Source: Io17-Chloro-G2 sp034420695 (GTDB taxonomy: Bacteria; Chloroflexota; Dehalococcoidia; Lucifugimonadales; UBA3495). Taken from it: a stretch of 64,000 bases of DNA. This document shows positions 49,677 to 58,268 of the stretch, piece after piece. The stretch is taken from NCBI GenBank assembly GCA_034420695.1, contig DAOULB010000018.1, forward strand, positions 124,001-188,000, written 5' to 3'. The notes beneath the pieces were generated by a model. The model was not told the DNA's origin. It did no database searches and saw nothing but the letters and a program-made list of their open reading frames with translations. The position numbers were made by a program, and so were the translations under genes. The number at the start of each line of letters is the position of its first letter. Position 1 is the first letter of the stretch.

Positions 49677-50582
49677 TCAGGAGCCGGCGGGCCGGGAACC
49701 GGCCGGACCGGGTGGGGTCGAATCGCCCACGATGGCGGTGCCGCCTGCCACTCCCCTGGCGCAATTGAGTAGCGCTTCGGGCTGGCGCCCGTCGACGATA
49801 TGGGCCACAGGGGGAGAGGACTCCGTTCCCGGGTCGTTCCGGCCAGCTTCTTTATCCCGGGGTTCAAGGGCACGGAGGCAGGCCGCCAGCTTGGGTATCA
49901 TGCCTCCCTGCACTACGCCGGACCCCAGCAACAGGTTGCCGGTGCGCCGGTCCAAGCGCCGCAGCACCCGCCCGTTGCCGTCCATGATGCCTTCCACGTC
50001 GGTCAGGAACACCAAGCGGCGGGCGCCGAGGGCGTGGGCCAGTTCTCCCGCCACCGTGTCGCCGTTGATGTTCAAGGGCTCCCCGGCGTGGTCCGAGCCG
50101 TCGGGGCTCGGTGTGCGGGCGCAGTCCATTGCCAGGGGGGCGACCATGGGTATGTACCCCCTGTCCAGGACCGCTTGGATTGGCTCGCTGTTCACCCGGT
50201 CGATTTCCCCCACGTAGCCCAACTCGGGGTCGGCGATGCTTGCTTGGAGCATTCCGCCGTCGATGCCGCTAAGACCGATAGCCCTGCCGCCCAAGGACTG
50301 CAGAGCCGACACCAACTGCTTGTTGATGAGGCCGGTCAGCACCGCCACGACGATATCCAGGCTGGGGGCGTCGGTGACCCGGAGGCCCCGCACGAACCTG
50401 GGTGGAATTCCTTGCCGCTGCATCCAGTCGGATATGACGTTGCCGCCGCCGTGGACTACCACGACTTGCGCGCCTTCCCGTTGCAGCGTCACCAAGTCCC
50501 GCAGGCTGGTGTCGTGGCTGCCCAGGGTGCTGCCGCCGATTTTCACAACCATCAAACCTGGTTGTGGGGGAGGGCCAGGCAC
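49677..50582 (-). CDS. argB: Acetylglutamate kinase
   Basis: The amino-acid-kinase fold is clear: VVKIGGSTLGSHDTSLRDLV, QVVVVHGGGNVISDWM, YVGEIDRVN, PLNINGDTVAGELAHALGARRLVFLTDVEGI and VQGGMIPKLAACLRAL. It phosphorylates N-acetylglutamate. The start GTG 50582 has GGGAGAG six bases upstream and adds ten residues before MVVKIGG. The last ~25 residues are Pro/Gly-rich and extra. It lies 200 bases downstream of argJ and 65 bases upstream of the UPF0182 gene. Confidence 0.95.
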   Translation of the reverse strand: MPGPPPQPGLMVVKIGGSTLGSHDTSLRDLVTLQREGAQVVVVHGGGNVISDWMQRQGIPPRFVRGLRVTDAPSLDIVVAVLTGLINKQLVSALQSLGGRAIGLSGIDGGMLQASIADPELGYVGEIDRVNSEPIQAVLDRGYIPMVAPLAMDCARTPSPDGSDHAGEPLNINGDTVAGELAHALGARRLVFLTDVEGIMDGNGRVLRRLDRRTGNLLLGSGVVQGGMIPKLAACLRALEPRDKEAGRNDPGTESSPPVAHIVDGRQPEALLNCARGVAGGTAIVGDSTPPGPAGSRPAGS

Positions 50583-50782
50583 TTCATTCTCTCCCGTTCT
50601 TCATTCCAATCAATGCAGGCTTCTCAATGCAGGTATCCATAGCCAAAGCGGACTATCGATTATGGTTGATTCCGGCTGGAAGGTGAACACAGAAACGGAG
50701 GGTTGTGGCCGCTGGGGGGACAGTTTTACAACGATGAGCAATGCCGGGCCCGAGCAAGGCCGGGGTGTCTTCAGCCTATTGG

Positions 50783-52000
50783 CTAGGTAGTATAGGCGCT
50801 GTTGACTATCACGTACTGTTCGGTCAGGTCGCAGCCCCAAGCGGTTGCCTCTCCGTCCCCTAGATGCAAGTCCAATCGGAAAGTTACTTCCGCCCCCCGC
50901 ATCAATGCCACAACGGCTTCGCGATGGAACGGGATGGGTTTGCCCTGCTCCATGATGCAGACGCCGTTGATGAAAAGGTCCACTTTTTGTTCGGTGACGG
51001 CGGCCCCGCTGCGGCCCAAGGCCATCATCAGGCGGCCCCAGTTGGGGTCCGCTCCATAGACCGCGGTCTTCACCAAGTTGGAAGAGGCTACGGTCCGGGC
51101 GGCCACCCGGGCGTCGGCTTTATCTGCGGCCCCGGCCAACTCAACTACTATCAGCTTGGAGGCTCCCTCGCCGTCCCGGGCCAACTGCCGGGTCAGGTGA
51201 ACGCTGACCGCCCGGAGGGCTTCCCGGAAGGTGTCTGCGTCCGGAGAGCCGGCCCCGATAGGGCTGTTCCCGGCCATGCCGTTGGCCATCACCAGCACGG
51301 TGTCGTTGGTGCTGGAGTCCCCGTCGACGGTGAGCATGTTGAAGGAGTCGTCGGCCACTTCCCGGAGGGTTTCCTGGAGGAAGCCGGGCTCAACGGCTGC
51401 GTCGGTGGTGATGAATGACAGCATAGTGGCCATGTTCGGGTGAATCATGCCCGAACCCTTGGCCGACCCTCCCAGCAGCACTTGGCGGCCGTCAACCTGG
51501 AAGGATACGGCGGCCTCCTTGTGGTGGGTGTCGGTGGTCATCATCGCCCTGGCGAAGGCGTGCCCGCCGTCCCTGGAGGGGGTTATCTCCTTGATGCCGG
51601 AGGCAATCAGCGACATAGGCAGTTCAACGCCAATGACGCCGGTGCTGCAGGTGAGCACCTCCCGGTGCTCCAAGCCCAAGTGCTGGGCGGTGAGGAGGGC
51701 CGCCTGCTTGGCGTCGCTGTAACCCTGCTCGCCAACGCAGGTGTTCGCGATGCCGGCGTTGACTACCAAAGCCCGGACCGGCCCTTGGGACAAGTGCTCC
51801 TGGCAGACGTCGACGGAAGGCGATCGGACGGCGTTGGTAGTGAACACCCCGGCGGCGGTGCAGGGGGCCTCGGAAAGGATTATCCCCAAGTCCAGCTTGT
51901 CCTCGGCGTAGGTCTTGAGGCCGGCATAGGTGGCGCCGGCCTGGAACCCTTGAGGAGAGGCTACGGAGCCATCGTCCAGAAATTCAACGGGGCCTGCCAT
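50783..52000 (-). CDS. argJ: Bifunctional ornithine acetyltransferase / N-acetylglutamate synthase
   Basis: The 405-residue product has the ArgJ self-cleavage motif VLTCSTGVIGVELPMSLIASG, in which the Thr becomes the nucleophile of the beta chain, plus GFQAGATYAGLK, APCTAAGVFTTN and GADPNWGRLMMALGRSG. It recycles the acetyl group from N-acetylornithine to glutamate. ATG 52000 follows GAGGAAG; a longer frame to 52021 has none. It is the first gene of the visible arginine cluster. No argC, argF or argH is in the window. Confidence 0.96.
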   Translation of the reverse strand: MAGPVEFLDDGSVASPQGFQAGATYAGLKTYAEDKLDLGIILSEAPCTAAGVFTTNAVRSPSVDVCQEHLSQGPVRALVVNAGIANTCVGEQGYSDAKQAALLTAQHLGLEHREVLTCSTGVIGVELPMSLIASGIKEITPSRDGGHAFARAMMTTDTHHKEAAVSFQVDGRQVLLGGSAKGSGMIHPNMATMLSFITTDAAVEPGFLQETLREVADDSFNMLTVDGDSSTNDTVLVMANGMAGNSPIGAGSPDADTFREALRAVSVHLTRQLARDGEGASKLIVVELAGAADKADARVAARTVASSNLVKTAVYGADPNWGRLMMALGRSGAAVTEQKVDLFINGVCIMEQGKPIPFHREAVVALMRGAEVTFRLDLHLGDGEATAWGCDLTEQYVIVNSAYTT

Positions 52001-52300
52001 CGAAGTCTTCCTCAGGTACAACAGATAGGGATTTGAGCAGGGGGGAGTATACCATACGGCAGCGCCTTGGCGGTGGGCCGACTTGGGCCACGGACCTTCA
52101 TCTCCCGGTATGTGATGAGGTCCCAGCTATCCCGGCAAGCAGCCCATACTGCATATCGGGAACTTGATACGTCAAGAGGCAGAATGCTACCATTCGCCCG
52201 CCCAATCAAGCTGCCCGCCCAACCAGGAATTACGCACCCCTTTGCGAGGGTAGAGGCCGGAAATAGTTGAGTGGCGGCCACTTTGCACCAGAGTTGGCAG

Positions 52301-52867
52301 ATGATCAAACTGATTGCCCCGCGAGACTTGGCCCCGATTGCCGCCATTGCCGCTTCGGCCTTTTTGGCCTTGGCGATTTTTGCCTGGACCGAGCGGACCG
52401 TCCTCTTCGACCCCGATGGGCGGTCGGTCCCCTACTGGCCTTGGAAGCTGTGGCAAATCGCCCCGCTGCTGATGGGGCTCGGCGGGACTTGGTGGCTCTG
52501 GCTGAGCACCCGCCGCGTCCCCTGGGTGCGCAGCTTGGCTCTGGGAATATTGTCCCTGGCAGTGCTCGCCAACGGATACACTGACTTGTTCGGCGAGTAT
52601 TGGGGAGAGGTGTGGCGCACCGTCAACCCCCTGTTCATCGGTTCCTCCACCGTGGCGGCGGCGGCCCTGTGGCGCTGCGGAAGCGCGGCAGGGCGCATAG
52701 CTGCGGTGGTTTCGGCGGGGCTGGGCGCCTTGGTCTTTGCTAACGCGTACTTTATCAACTACGGCTTTCTATGGCAGGTGCTGGACCCGGTGCGGGTGCT
52801 TACGCCGCTGGCTTGGGCCGCCGGGGCCAGCCAAGCCAACGTGGCCCCGCCCGAAAGCGGGGACTAA
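52301..52867 (+). CDS. Hypothetical membrane protein
   Basis: This 188-residue protein begins MIKLIAPRDLAPIAAIAASA and has about five hydrophobic segments (FLALAIFAW; WQIAPLLMGLGGTWWLWL; LALGILSLAVLANGY; NPLFIGSSTVAAAALW; AAVVSAGLGALVFANAY). A GTG at 52271 would add ten residues. No family is recognised. It is divergent from argJ. Confidence 0.65.
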   Translation: MIKLIAPRDLAPIAAIAASAFLALAIFAWTERTVLFDPDGRSVPYWPWKLWQIAPLLMGLGGTWWLWLSTRRVPWVRSLALGILSLAVLANGYTDLFGEYWGEVWRTVNPLFIGSSTVAAAALWRCGSAAGRIAAVVSAGLGALVFANAYFINYGFLWQVLDPVRVLTPLAWAAGASQANVAPPESGD

Positions 52868-53099
52868 ACCGCCTGACGACCAGCACCGGTGCCCTGCCGC
52901 GCCCGTAGCCGGCGCAAGATTGCGTTTCCTGCCAGCCGCGCTTGGGCCTTGCCCCGGTGAATTGAACTTCTCTACCACTGGTGGCTCTGCTTGAAATACA
53001 ATTGTAATAGGTCAGGATCGTAGAAAGGCCGAGTTGCCTCCGTAATTGGGGAACTGTAGCTATACTCCCAAACCCGGCCCATTGGTGGAGCCACCAATC

Positions 53100-53438
53100 A
53101 TGAAATGGATTGTCCCAACACTTCAGGGAATGGAAGAGTTGCCTTGGGAGAATGACGACTGGGTTACTGACGGTAGACGTACCCAGCCAGCCGCTGTATG
53201 CGAATTATTGCAGGTACTGTTTAAGGTGCTTGACAACCAGTGCCCACCCCCGGCGGTCGTGCCTACATGGCGGGGAGGAGTGCAGGCCGAGTGGCATCGC
53301 AATGACGTAGACTTGGAAATCGAAGCTGACCCGGAAGGCGGGGTTGAGTATTTCTTTAAGAGCGCCGTGGAAGAGTGTGAAGGTCAGGCTTGGGAAGAAC
53401 TGGATCGCTTAGCCCGGTATGCTCGCGCAATTGTCTGA
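53100..53438 (+). CDS. Hypothetical protein
   Basis: The frame MKWIVPTLQGMEELPWENDD to the stop at 53438 gives 112 residues. The segment VPTWRGGVQAEWHRNDVDLEI, then EIEADPEGGVEYFF, looks like a conserved small beta-rich family that I associate with uncharacterised bacterial proteins, often near toxin-antitoxin or transposon remnants. No catalytic motif is visible. The frame is open from 53046. Confidence 0.6.
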   Translation: MKWIVPTLQGMEELPWENDDWVTDGRRTQPAAVCELLQVLFKVLDNQCPPPAVVPTWRGGVQAEWHRNDVDLEIEADPEGGVEYFFKSAVEECEGQAWEELDRLARYARAIV

Positions 53439-53693
53439 CCATTGCTTCAACTGAAGGAAAAAATTGGTAAGCAACGAAGACGATGCCAGTATTGGCGACG
53501 ATGAAATTGTGCTCCGATGGGGTCCGCAGCAGGATTACTTCTTAGGCGAATTGGCTGGGGTTTCCCTGGGGGTTTGGCAGTCTTTTCCCGAATAGGAGGA
53601 GCAGTTCTGGGCGCGCCTCCCCTGGTCTCCAAGCCCGCTTCATTTGAAGTTGAAAGCCGAGTCACCATCACATCACCACCTCCACCAACCCTT

Positions 53694-53924
53694 TCAGGCT
53701 TCTTCGAGCGTCTTGCCCCCCGGCGGCTTACCGGAATGATTCTTCTTCGGCGGGGCCACCCTGGGGGCGCTGGCATCTCGGATTATCACCCTGTGAGGGT
53801 CCGATGACTCAGTAGAATTCCGGCTGTCAGGCTTATTGGCGTTTGAAGGTGAAGAGTCCTTCCTATCTTTGTTTCTCTTTTTCCAGAAGAGCAATTGAGC
53901 TTCTCCAAGTGCTGCCCCAATCAA
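53694..53924 (-). CDS. Small hydrophilic hypothetical protein (tentative)
   Basis: A 76-residue frame starts with TTG at 53924, overlapping the stop of the upstream membrane-protein gene by four bases (TTGA). The product is rich in Lys, Ser, Pro and Asn (LLFWKKRNKDRKDSSPSNAN) and probably disordered. The start/stop overlap is the main support. Confidence 0.4.
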   Translation of the reverse strand: MIGAALGEAQLLFWKKRNKDRKDSSPSNANKPDSRNSTESSDPHRVIIRDASAPRVAPPKKNHSGKPPGGKTLEEA

Positions 53925-54673
53925 TCTTTCATTATCATATCATGCACCGTAGCTCTCCCCCAGCCGCTGTTGTCCGAGGAACTGGGATAGCTAGGATTAT
54001 GGAAATAGGTATATACGATAACCGACTTTATGCTTGTGGAAGCAATGAACTCGTATGTCTCGAAATGTGACTCGCCCGGTTCGATAATCCGGGCATACTG
54101 GGGCCAGTTTATTTCAACCTCTTCTAGAACAGGCCACTGCAAGTTTTCCGCTTGGCGCTCGAAGAACACTTGGGAGTACAGCCTTTGGACTTCGTCATCG
54201 GATGCGGGAACTAATTGTTGCAGCCGGAAAAGGGCTCGTCTCAGTTCCACCTTGACCTTGGAGCTGTTATGCAGGTTGGCCGTTACGGCGATGTGGAGGT
54301 AGCTTTCGCCAACCAATCGATGCGAGATCGCGTGGGAGATAGTCAGGTGGGGCGCGGAGTCCCGGAAAAGCTGGAACTTGAAGATGGCTACTATGCCACC
54401 GATGGCGATAGCGGCAACCGTCACAAAGGGCAGCAGGTCTCCCGAGAGGAAGCTGGTTCCAGGGTCGGCGGGGGAAGTCCACCTCAGTAAGAGCGATGCG
54501 AAGGCCCAACCCAGGAAAGCCAAAAGGACCAGCGTTATTACGATTCCCCAGAATCTCTCCCGGGCAGCTACCCTCAGTAGAGACCTTGCCCGCTCTATGA
54601 CGAAGCCCCCACCCCCAACAGCTTCCCCACCGCCGCCTCCACGGCCTTGCCCTCCGCCGACTCCCGCAGCCAC
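53921..54673 (-). CDS. Hypothetical protein with two membrane segments
   Basis: Two hydrophobic segments (FWGIVITLVLLAFLGWAFAS and LLPFVTVAAIAIGGIVAIF) precede a ~140-residue soluble region (APHLTISHAISHRLVGESYLHIAVT, ending in the Tyr-rich SVIVYTYFHNPSY). The open frame from 54673 begins with a Gly-rich stretch that overlaps the preceding gene by 79 bases and is probably not translated. The real start is likely close to 54595, but no standard codon is obvious there. No known family recognised. Confidence 0.55.
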   Translation of the reverse strand: MAAGVGGGQGRGGGGGEAVGGGGFVIERARSLLRVAARERFWGIVITLVLLAFLGWAFASLLLRWTSPADPGTSFLSGDLLPFVTVAAIAIGGIVAIFKFQLFRDSAPHLTISHAISHRLVGESYLHIAVTANLHNSSKVKVELRRALFRLQQLVPASDDEVQRLYSQVFFERQAENLQWPVLEEVEINWPQYARIIEPGESHFETYEFIASTSIKSVIVYTYFHNPSYPSSSDNSGWGRATVHDMIMKD

Positions 54674-54936
54674 TTCCGCAGTTCCCGCCGGGCCACGGTG
54701 ACGGTGAGGTTGTCCCGTTCTTTCCGCAGTTGCTCCAACTGTTTCGTTGCCCCAGCCGCCGCCGCTTCCACAGCCTGGGCCAAGCCGGTCAGGATGAGGA
54801 AGTCCCGGACGGCGCTGGTGATGTTTGCTTCGGGCTCGTTCCGGTTGTGGCGGTCAAGGATGCCGCCGGCAGAGATGGCGTACTTGGGGTCGCTGGGGTC
54901 GATGTGTTGCGGGCCGTTGAGTTCTTGGGGTGTCAT
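54595..54936 (-). CDS. Small hypothetical helical protein
   Basis: The 113-residue frame reads MTPQELNGPQHIDPSDPKYA, then ISAGGILDRHNRNEPEANIT, and a helical second half (KQLEQLRKERDNLTVTVARRELRKWLRE). Its ATG overlaps by one base the TAA that ended the decayed XRE-ImmA gene upstream (TAATG), so it was its coupled partner. It is a candidate member of a former toxin-antitoxin or regulatory operon. Function unknown. Confidence 0.6.
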   Translation of the reverse strand: MTPQELNGPQHIDPSDPKYAISAGGILDRHNRNEPEANITSAVRDFLILTGLAQAVEAAAAGATKQLEQLRKERDNLTVTVARRELRKWLRESAEGKAVEAAVGKLLGVGASS

Positions 54937-55155
54937 TATTCATCGACCCAGGCGAATCTTTCTTTGAGTTCCGTCAGCCTGCTGTAAGGCACCAGCTTTT
55001 TGAGGTGGAGCCGCCCGACGACTATACCGGGGTGGCCGCCCCATACGCCTGGCCAGTTCTTTCTGAGTCATTGCCCGGGCTTCTATTTCCTCTTCCAAAA
55101 TGCTGCCGGGAGATACGGGGAGGTCAGACCAGACTTGATGCTCGCTAATAGTCAT
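54936..55155 (-). pseudogene. Remnant of an XRE-ImmA/IrrE-type (long HigA-like) regulator
   Basis: From ATG 55155 the frame reads like a HigA/XRE antitoxin N-terminus (SEHQVWSDLPVSPGSILEEE, then IEARAMTQKELARRMGRPP). After about residue 44 the similarity ends. In another frame, up to TAA at 54936, the sequence reads HPGIVVGRLHLKKLVPYSRL and ELKERFAWVDE, the usual C-terminal end of XRE proteins fused to an ImmA metalloprotease domain (~370 residues). Most of the gene, including the protease zinc site, is deleted with a frame change. Confidence 0.75.
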
Positions 55156-55400
55156 AGTGATCACTTACCTCCTTCACGATCGGTTGGTTCGCTGCTTCGC
55201 CACGGGCCAAGGTCAACCGCCACTTTCCTTGCATTGTTATGGCATAATCGGCGCGGCGACATTTAGCTAACGGATGAAGCAAGCTTCAGCCATTGGGCAA
55301 ATATATCATTTCGCTGACGGCGGATTGTCAATCAGAGATTACGAGTTTTGCACGTCCAGCCCCCAGGATTAGTGGCTAGGGAGCTAAGGGAGACATGACC

Positions 55401-55847
55401 ATGCCGCGGGTGCTTGTACTGCTTGCCTGCTTCTTGCTGATAGGCATATTAGGCTGTGGAGATAGTGAGGCGGAGAGGAAGACACAGGCGTTGAACGCAG
55501 CGCAAAGCTGGACCGAGACGACCACGGCGCCGGTAATCGCTGAAATCGTGACCTTGGTGACCAGCGATGTGCCTGGGGCATCTCTTTTCAGCGACGTCAT
55601 AGCCAGCCAGATTGCCGAATTGCTGTCATGGGACTACTCGGAACCTGTGAAGACCACCGAAAACATCTACGAGGTCACCGCGACAGTTTCAACCCGAGTG
55701 TCGTTGGACCTGCCGATATTGGGTTCGAAGGCTTACGAAGCCAGATTACCCATCGACCTGAAAGTGGACGTGAGTTCCGGCTCAGTTACCCGGTGGTCGG
55801 CGGACCTCCCCAGCGCATGGGTGGGTGAGGTAGAACCTGCACCATAG
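55401..55847 (+). CDS. Hypothetical lipoprotein
   Basis: ATG 55401 has GGGAG eight bases upstream and gives a lipoprotein signal MPRVLVLLACFLLIGILGCGD, with Cys at the lipobox. The ~125-residue mature part is beta-rich and acidic (ENIYEVTATVSTRVSLDLPI). No family recognised. ATG 55395 is also in frame but too close to the ribosome-binding site. Confidence 0.7.
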   Translation: MPRVLVLLACFLLIGILGCGDSEAERKTQALNAAQSWTETTTAPVIAEIVTLVTSDVPGASLFSDVIASQIAELLSWDYSEPVKTTENIYEVTATVSTRVSLDLPILGSKAYEARLPIDLKVDVSSGSVTRWSADLPSAWVGEVEPAP

Positions 55848-56391
55848 CCTTGGTACCCTTGGCCCAGACAACGTTGTTGGTCCAGAGGCGGCGAAGGTAC
55901 TGCGTTCAATAAGGCAGGATTTACTACGCCGGGGTCCGGCACATCAGGGTCATGCTGACACCCGCCCCTTGCCCGTCGGCGTAGCAACTCCCTATCATTG
56001 TAGTTACCCTGGTTGCCATAGTTGCGCGAATGTGCCGCCCGGCCCTGGCCCACCGACATTCCGTGTGCCACAGCAGCCAGCCCCGTTTTTGTACGGGGTC
56101 ACTCCTGCGAAGGAATGTCATTCCGAGGCCGCAGGCAACAAAAAGGGGCAAAATTGTGCTCAAAATGCTACAAAACTTCGAGAAATGGGGCAATTTCTCA
56201 ATTATTCATTCAAGTGATACCTGAAATGGGTCAGTCGCCAAAGCTGAATGGGCCAAAATGTCTCAGAATTACCCAGAAAAAAACTTTTCCCCTCCACCCA
56301 GCCCCGGTGGCGTCTTTGAAAAGTCTTGGTTGATTAAGATGCGGTTGCCCGCCGGTTCCGCATATAATCGCGGCAGGAGGTATGGCTGTTT
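55848..56391. other. Intergenic region with quasi-periodic A-rich units
   Basis: No supported gene. From about 56140 to 56290 short units such as GGGGCAAAATT, AAATGGGGCAATT, GAAATGGGTCA and GGGCCAAAATG recur, reminiscent of but not identical to the GTTTGTCC arrays at 13.4 and 21.4 kb. The right end is the DUF1015 promoter. Confidence 0.4.
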
Positions 56392-57675
56392 ATGGTGAGA
56401 ATACGTCCTTTCCGGGGGTGGCGGTATAACGCCGAAGTCGTTGAAAACCTGGCCTCGGTGATTTGCCCGCCATACGACATTATCGACAGGGAGCTGGAGG
56501 AGGCGCTGCAGCGGCTCAGTCCTTACAACGCAGTGTTCCTCGAGGGGGCCGAGCGCCCCGACTGGAACGCGCCGGCTAGGGAGAGATACGCCAAGGCCGC
56601 AGAGTTGTTTCAGGACTGGCGCCGCCGTGACGTTCTGCGGCGGGACGACAGCCCGGCCTACTACCTGATGCGGCACAACTACTCCCACGGCGGCAGGGAA
56701 TATTCCAGGACGGGACTCATCTGCTGCGTGGAACTGGCGGAGTATGACGAAGGCCAAGTGCTGCGGCACGAGCACACCCAAGAGCCGGCGGTGCTGGACC
56801 GGGTGGCTTTGATGGACGAGTGCAACGCCAACTTCAGCCCCATCATGTCCCTCTACCGCGACCGTTCGGGAGAGCTGCAGGGGTTGTACCGCCGGGTTAC
56901 CGAGGGAGAGGAGCCCCTGTTCCGGGTGCAGGACCATTCGAGCCAAGAGATGGCCCTGTGGAGCATCACCGGACGGGAACTCCAGGAAGAGATAACCTCC
57001 AAGTTGGAAGATATCCCGGCCTTCTTGGCAGACGGCCACCACCGCTACGAGGCTGCCTTGCGGCTGCGGGGACAGGAGCCGGGTCAGAACCGGAGCGATG
57101 AGTCTCTGGCCCGGAACTTCGTGATGATGACCCTGTTCGACTTCGACGATCCCGGCGTGCTGGTGCTGCCCTACCACCGTGTGGTCGGCGGCCTTGACGA
57201 GGGCGGGTTGGAACGGGTGCGGTCCTACTTGGACTCGATGTTTGACTCGGAGCCGGCAGGCAGCTTCGAAGAGTTGCGGCAGAAGATCGAGGACTCTGGT
57301 CCTGAGCGGAAGACCCTGGGAGTTGCGGGGTTGGACGGCCCGGGGCTGCGCTTTTTGACATTGAAGGAGGAACAGGACTGGTGCAATTGGGGGCCATTGG
57401 CTGCATCGGAGGGATGGATACTGGAGGAACAGGTCCTGAAGCCGGCGCTGGGTGATGCCTCGGCCCAGTGTGTCGACTATGCCCACGACCACGACTTGGC
57501 CTTGACCCAAGTGGCGTCGGGAGAGCAGCAACTCGCCTTCCTGTTGAAGCCCTTTCCCATGGACGGCTTCGAGTCCATAGTGGGAGCGGGCCACTTGCTG
57601 CCCCGCAAGTCCACCTTCTTCTACCCCAAATTGCCCACGGGTCTGGTAATCAACGGACTGGAAGGGGGCCTGTAA
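56392..57675 (+). CDS. DUF1015 family protein
   Basis: The 427-residue sequence has the full DUF1015 pattern: VRIRPFRGWRYNAEVVENLA, VICPPYDIID, RHEHTQEPAVLDRVALMDECNANFSPIM, FLADGHHRYEAAL and VLPYHRVVGG. The HHRYEAAL and HEHT histidines suggest an enzyme or kinase-like site. The family often lies near serine-pathway genes, and here a serine/alanine-glyoxylate-type aminotransferase is encoded 0.6 kb away on the other strand. Function unproven. Confidence 0.9.
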   Translation: MVRIRPFRGWRYNAEVVENLASVICPPYDIIDRELEEALQRLSPYNAVFLEGAERPDWNAPARERYAKAAELFQDWRRRDVLRRDDSPAYYLMRHNYSHGGREYSRTGLICCVELAEYDEGQVLRHEHTQEPAVLDRVALMDECNANFSPIMSLYRDRSGELQGLYRRVTEGEEPLFRVQDHSSQEMALWSITGRELQEEITSKLEDIPAFLADGHHRYEAALRLRGQEPGQNRSDESLARNFVMMTLFDFDDPGVLVLPYHRVVGGLDEGGLERVRSYLDSMFDSEPAGSFEELRQKIEDSGPERKTLGVAGLDGPGLRFLTLKEEQDWCNWGPLAASEGWILEEQVLKPALGDASAQCVDYAHDHDLALTQVASGEQQLAFLLKPFPMDGFESIVGAGHLLPRKSTFFYPKLPTGLVINGLEGGL

Positions 57676-57729
57676 AAGGCGCCGATTCTTCTTTCCGGCC
57701 CCGCAGAGGTCGGGGAACAAGGGGAATGG

Positions 57730-58233
57730 CTAGCCCTGCTGGTGGTGCTCTTCGTAGCGAGCGGTGATGGCCTGTTCGGCCCGCTTGCTGTGCTCGGCGA
57801 TGAATGATTCGAGACGGCGAATCTCCGCCAAGCTCTCCTCGTCATCCCCGTGCTGCCGAACCCGCTGGCGCAGTGACTGAAGGGAGTGCCGCGCTTCGTC
57901 CACCTGCTTGATTAGTTCCAGGGCCTGAAGCTCCTCCAAGGCCGTCCGCTTGAACTCCAAGACCCGGCGGCGGGTTGCCAAGGCGTCGGCCAAGCGTTCC
58001 TCGACTTCGCCCATGGCCGACAGAGACGCATCGAGTGAGCCGGCTTGGGCCACTGTTCCTGAGCGCCTCCGCCGGCCGACCCCGGTGCTGCCGTAGATGG
58101 CCTGCCGGGGCAGGCGACGCAACTGGGTGCGGAATTGGGCGATGGTGGAATCCAGTTGCCGTTCCTTGTCCTGGATTTCCGCCAGACTCATGCGCAGCGC
58201 CGCCATCGTAGCTTGTAGCTGCGAGAATACCAA
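57730..58233 (-). CDS. Coiled-coil hypothetical protein
   Basis: The 167-residue product is almost entirely helical with heptad character (LAEIQDKERQLDSTIAQFRT; VEERLADALATRRRVLEFKR; ALELIKQVDEARHSLQSLRQ) around a short basic linker (GVGRRRRSGTV). No family recognised. Several in-frame starts exist. It follows the class V aminotransferase gene by 35 bases on the same strand. Confidence 0.65.
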   Translation of the reverse strand: MVFSQLQATMAALRMSLAEIQDKERQLDSTIAQFRTQLRRLPRQAIYGSTGVGRRRRSGTVAQAGSLDASLSAMGEVEERLADALATRRRVLEFKRTALEELQALELIKQVDEARHSLQSLRQRVRQHGDDEESLAEIRRLESFIAEHSKRAEQAITARYEEHHQQG

Positions 58234-58268
58234 TTCACTTCTCCCTTGGGGCGGGTTCCGAAGGGCCT

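Noticed and set aside
53447..53776. 109-residue minus-strand open frame
   Set aside because: Arg/Pro-rich composition, no ribosome-binding site, no family; the region between the neighbouring genes looks non-coding.
56269..57720. 483-residue minus-strand open frame
   Set aside because: It is opposite the complete DUF1015 gene and lacks domains.
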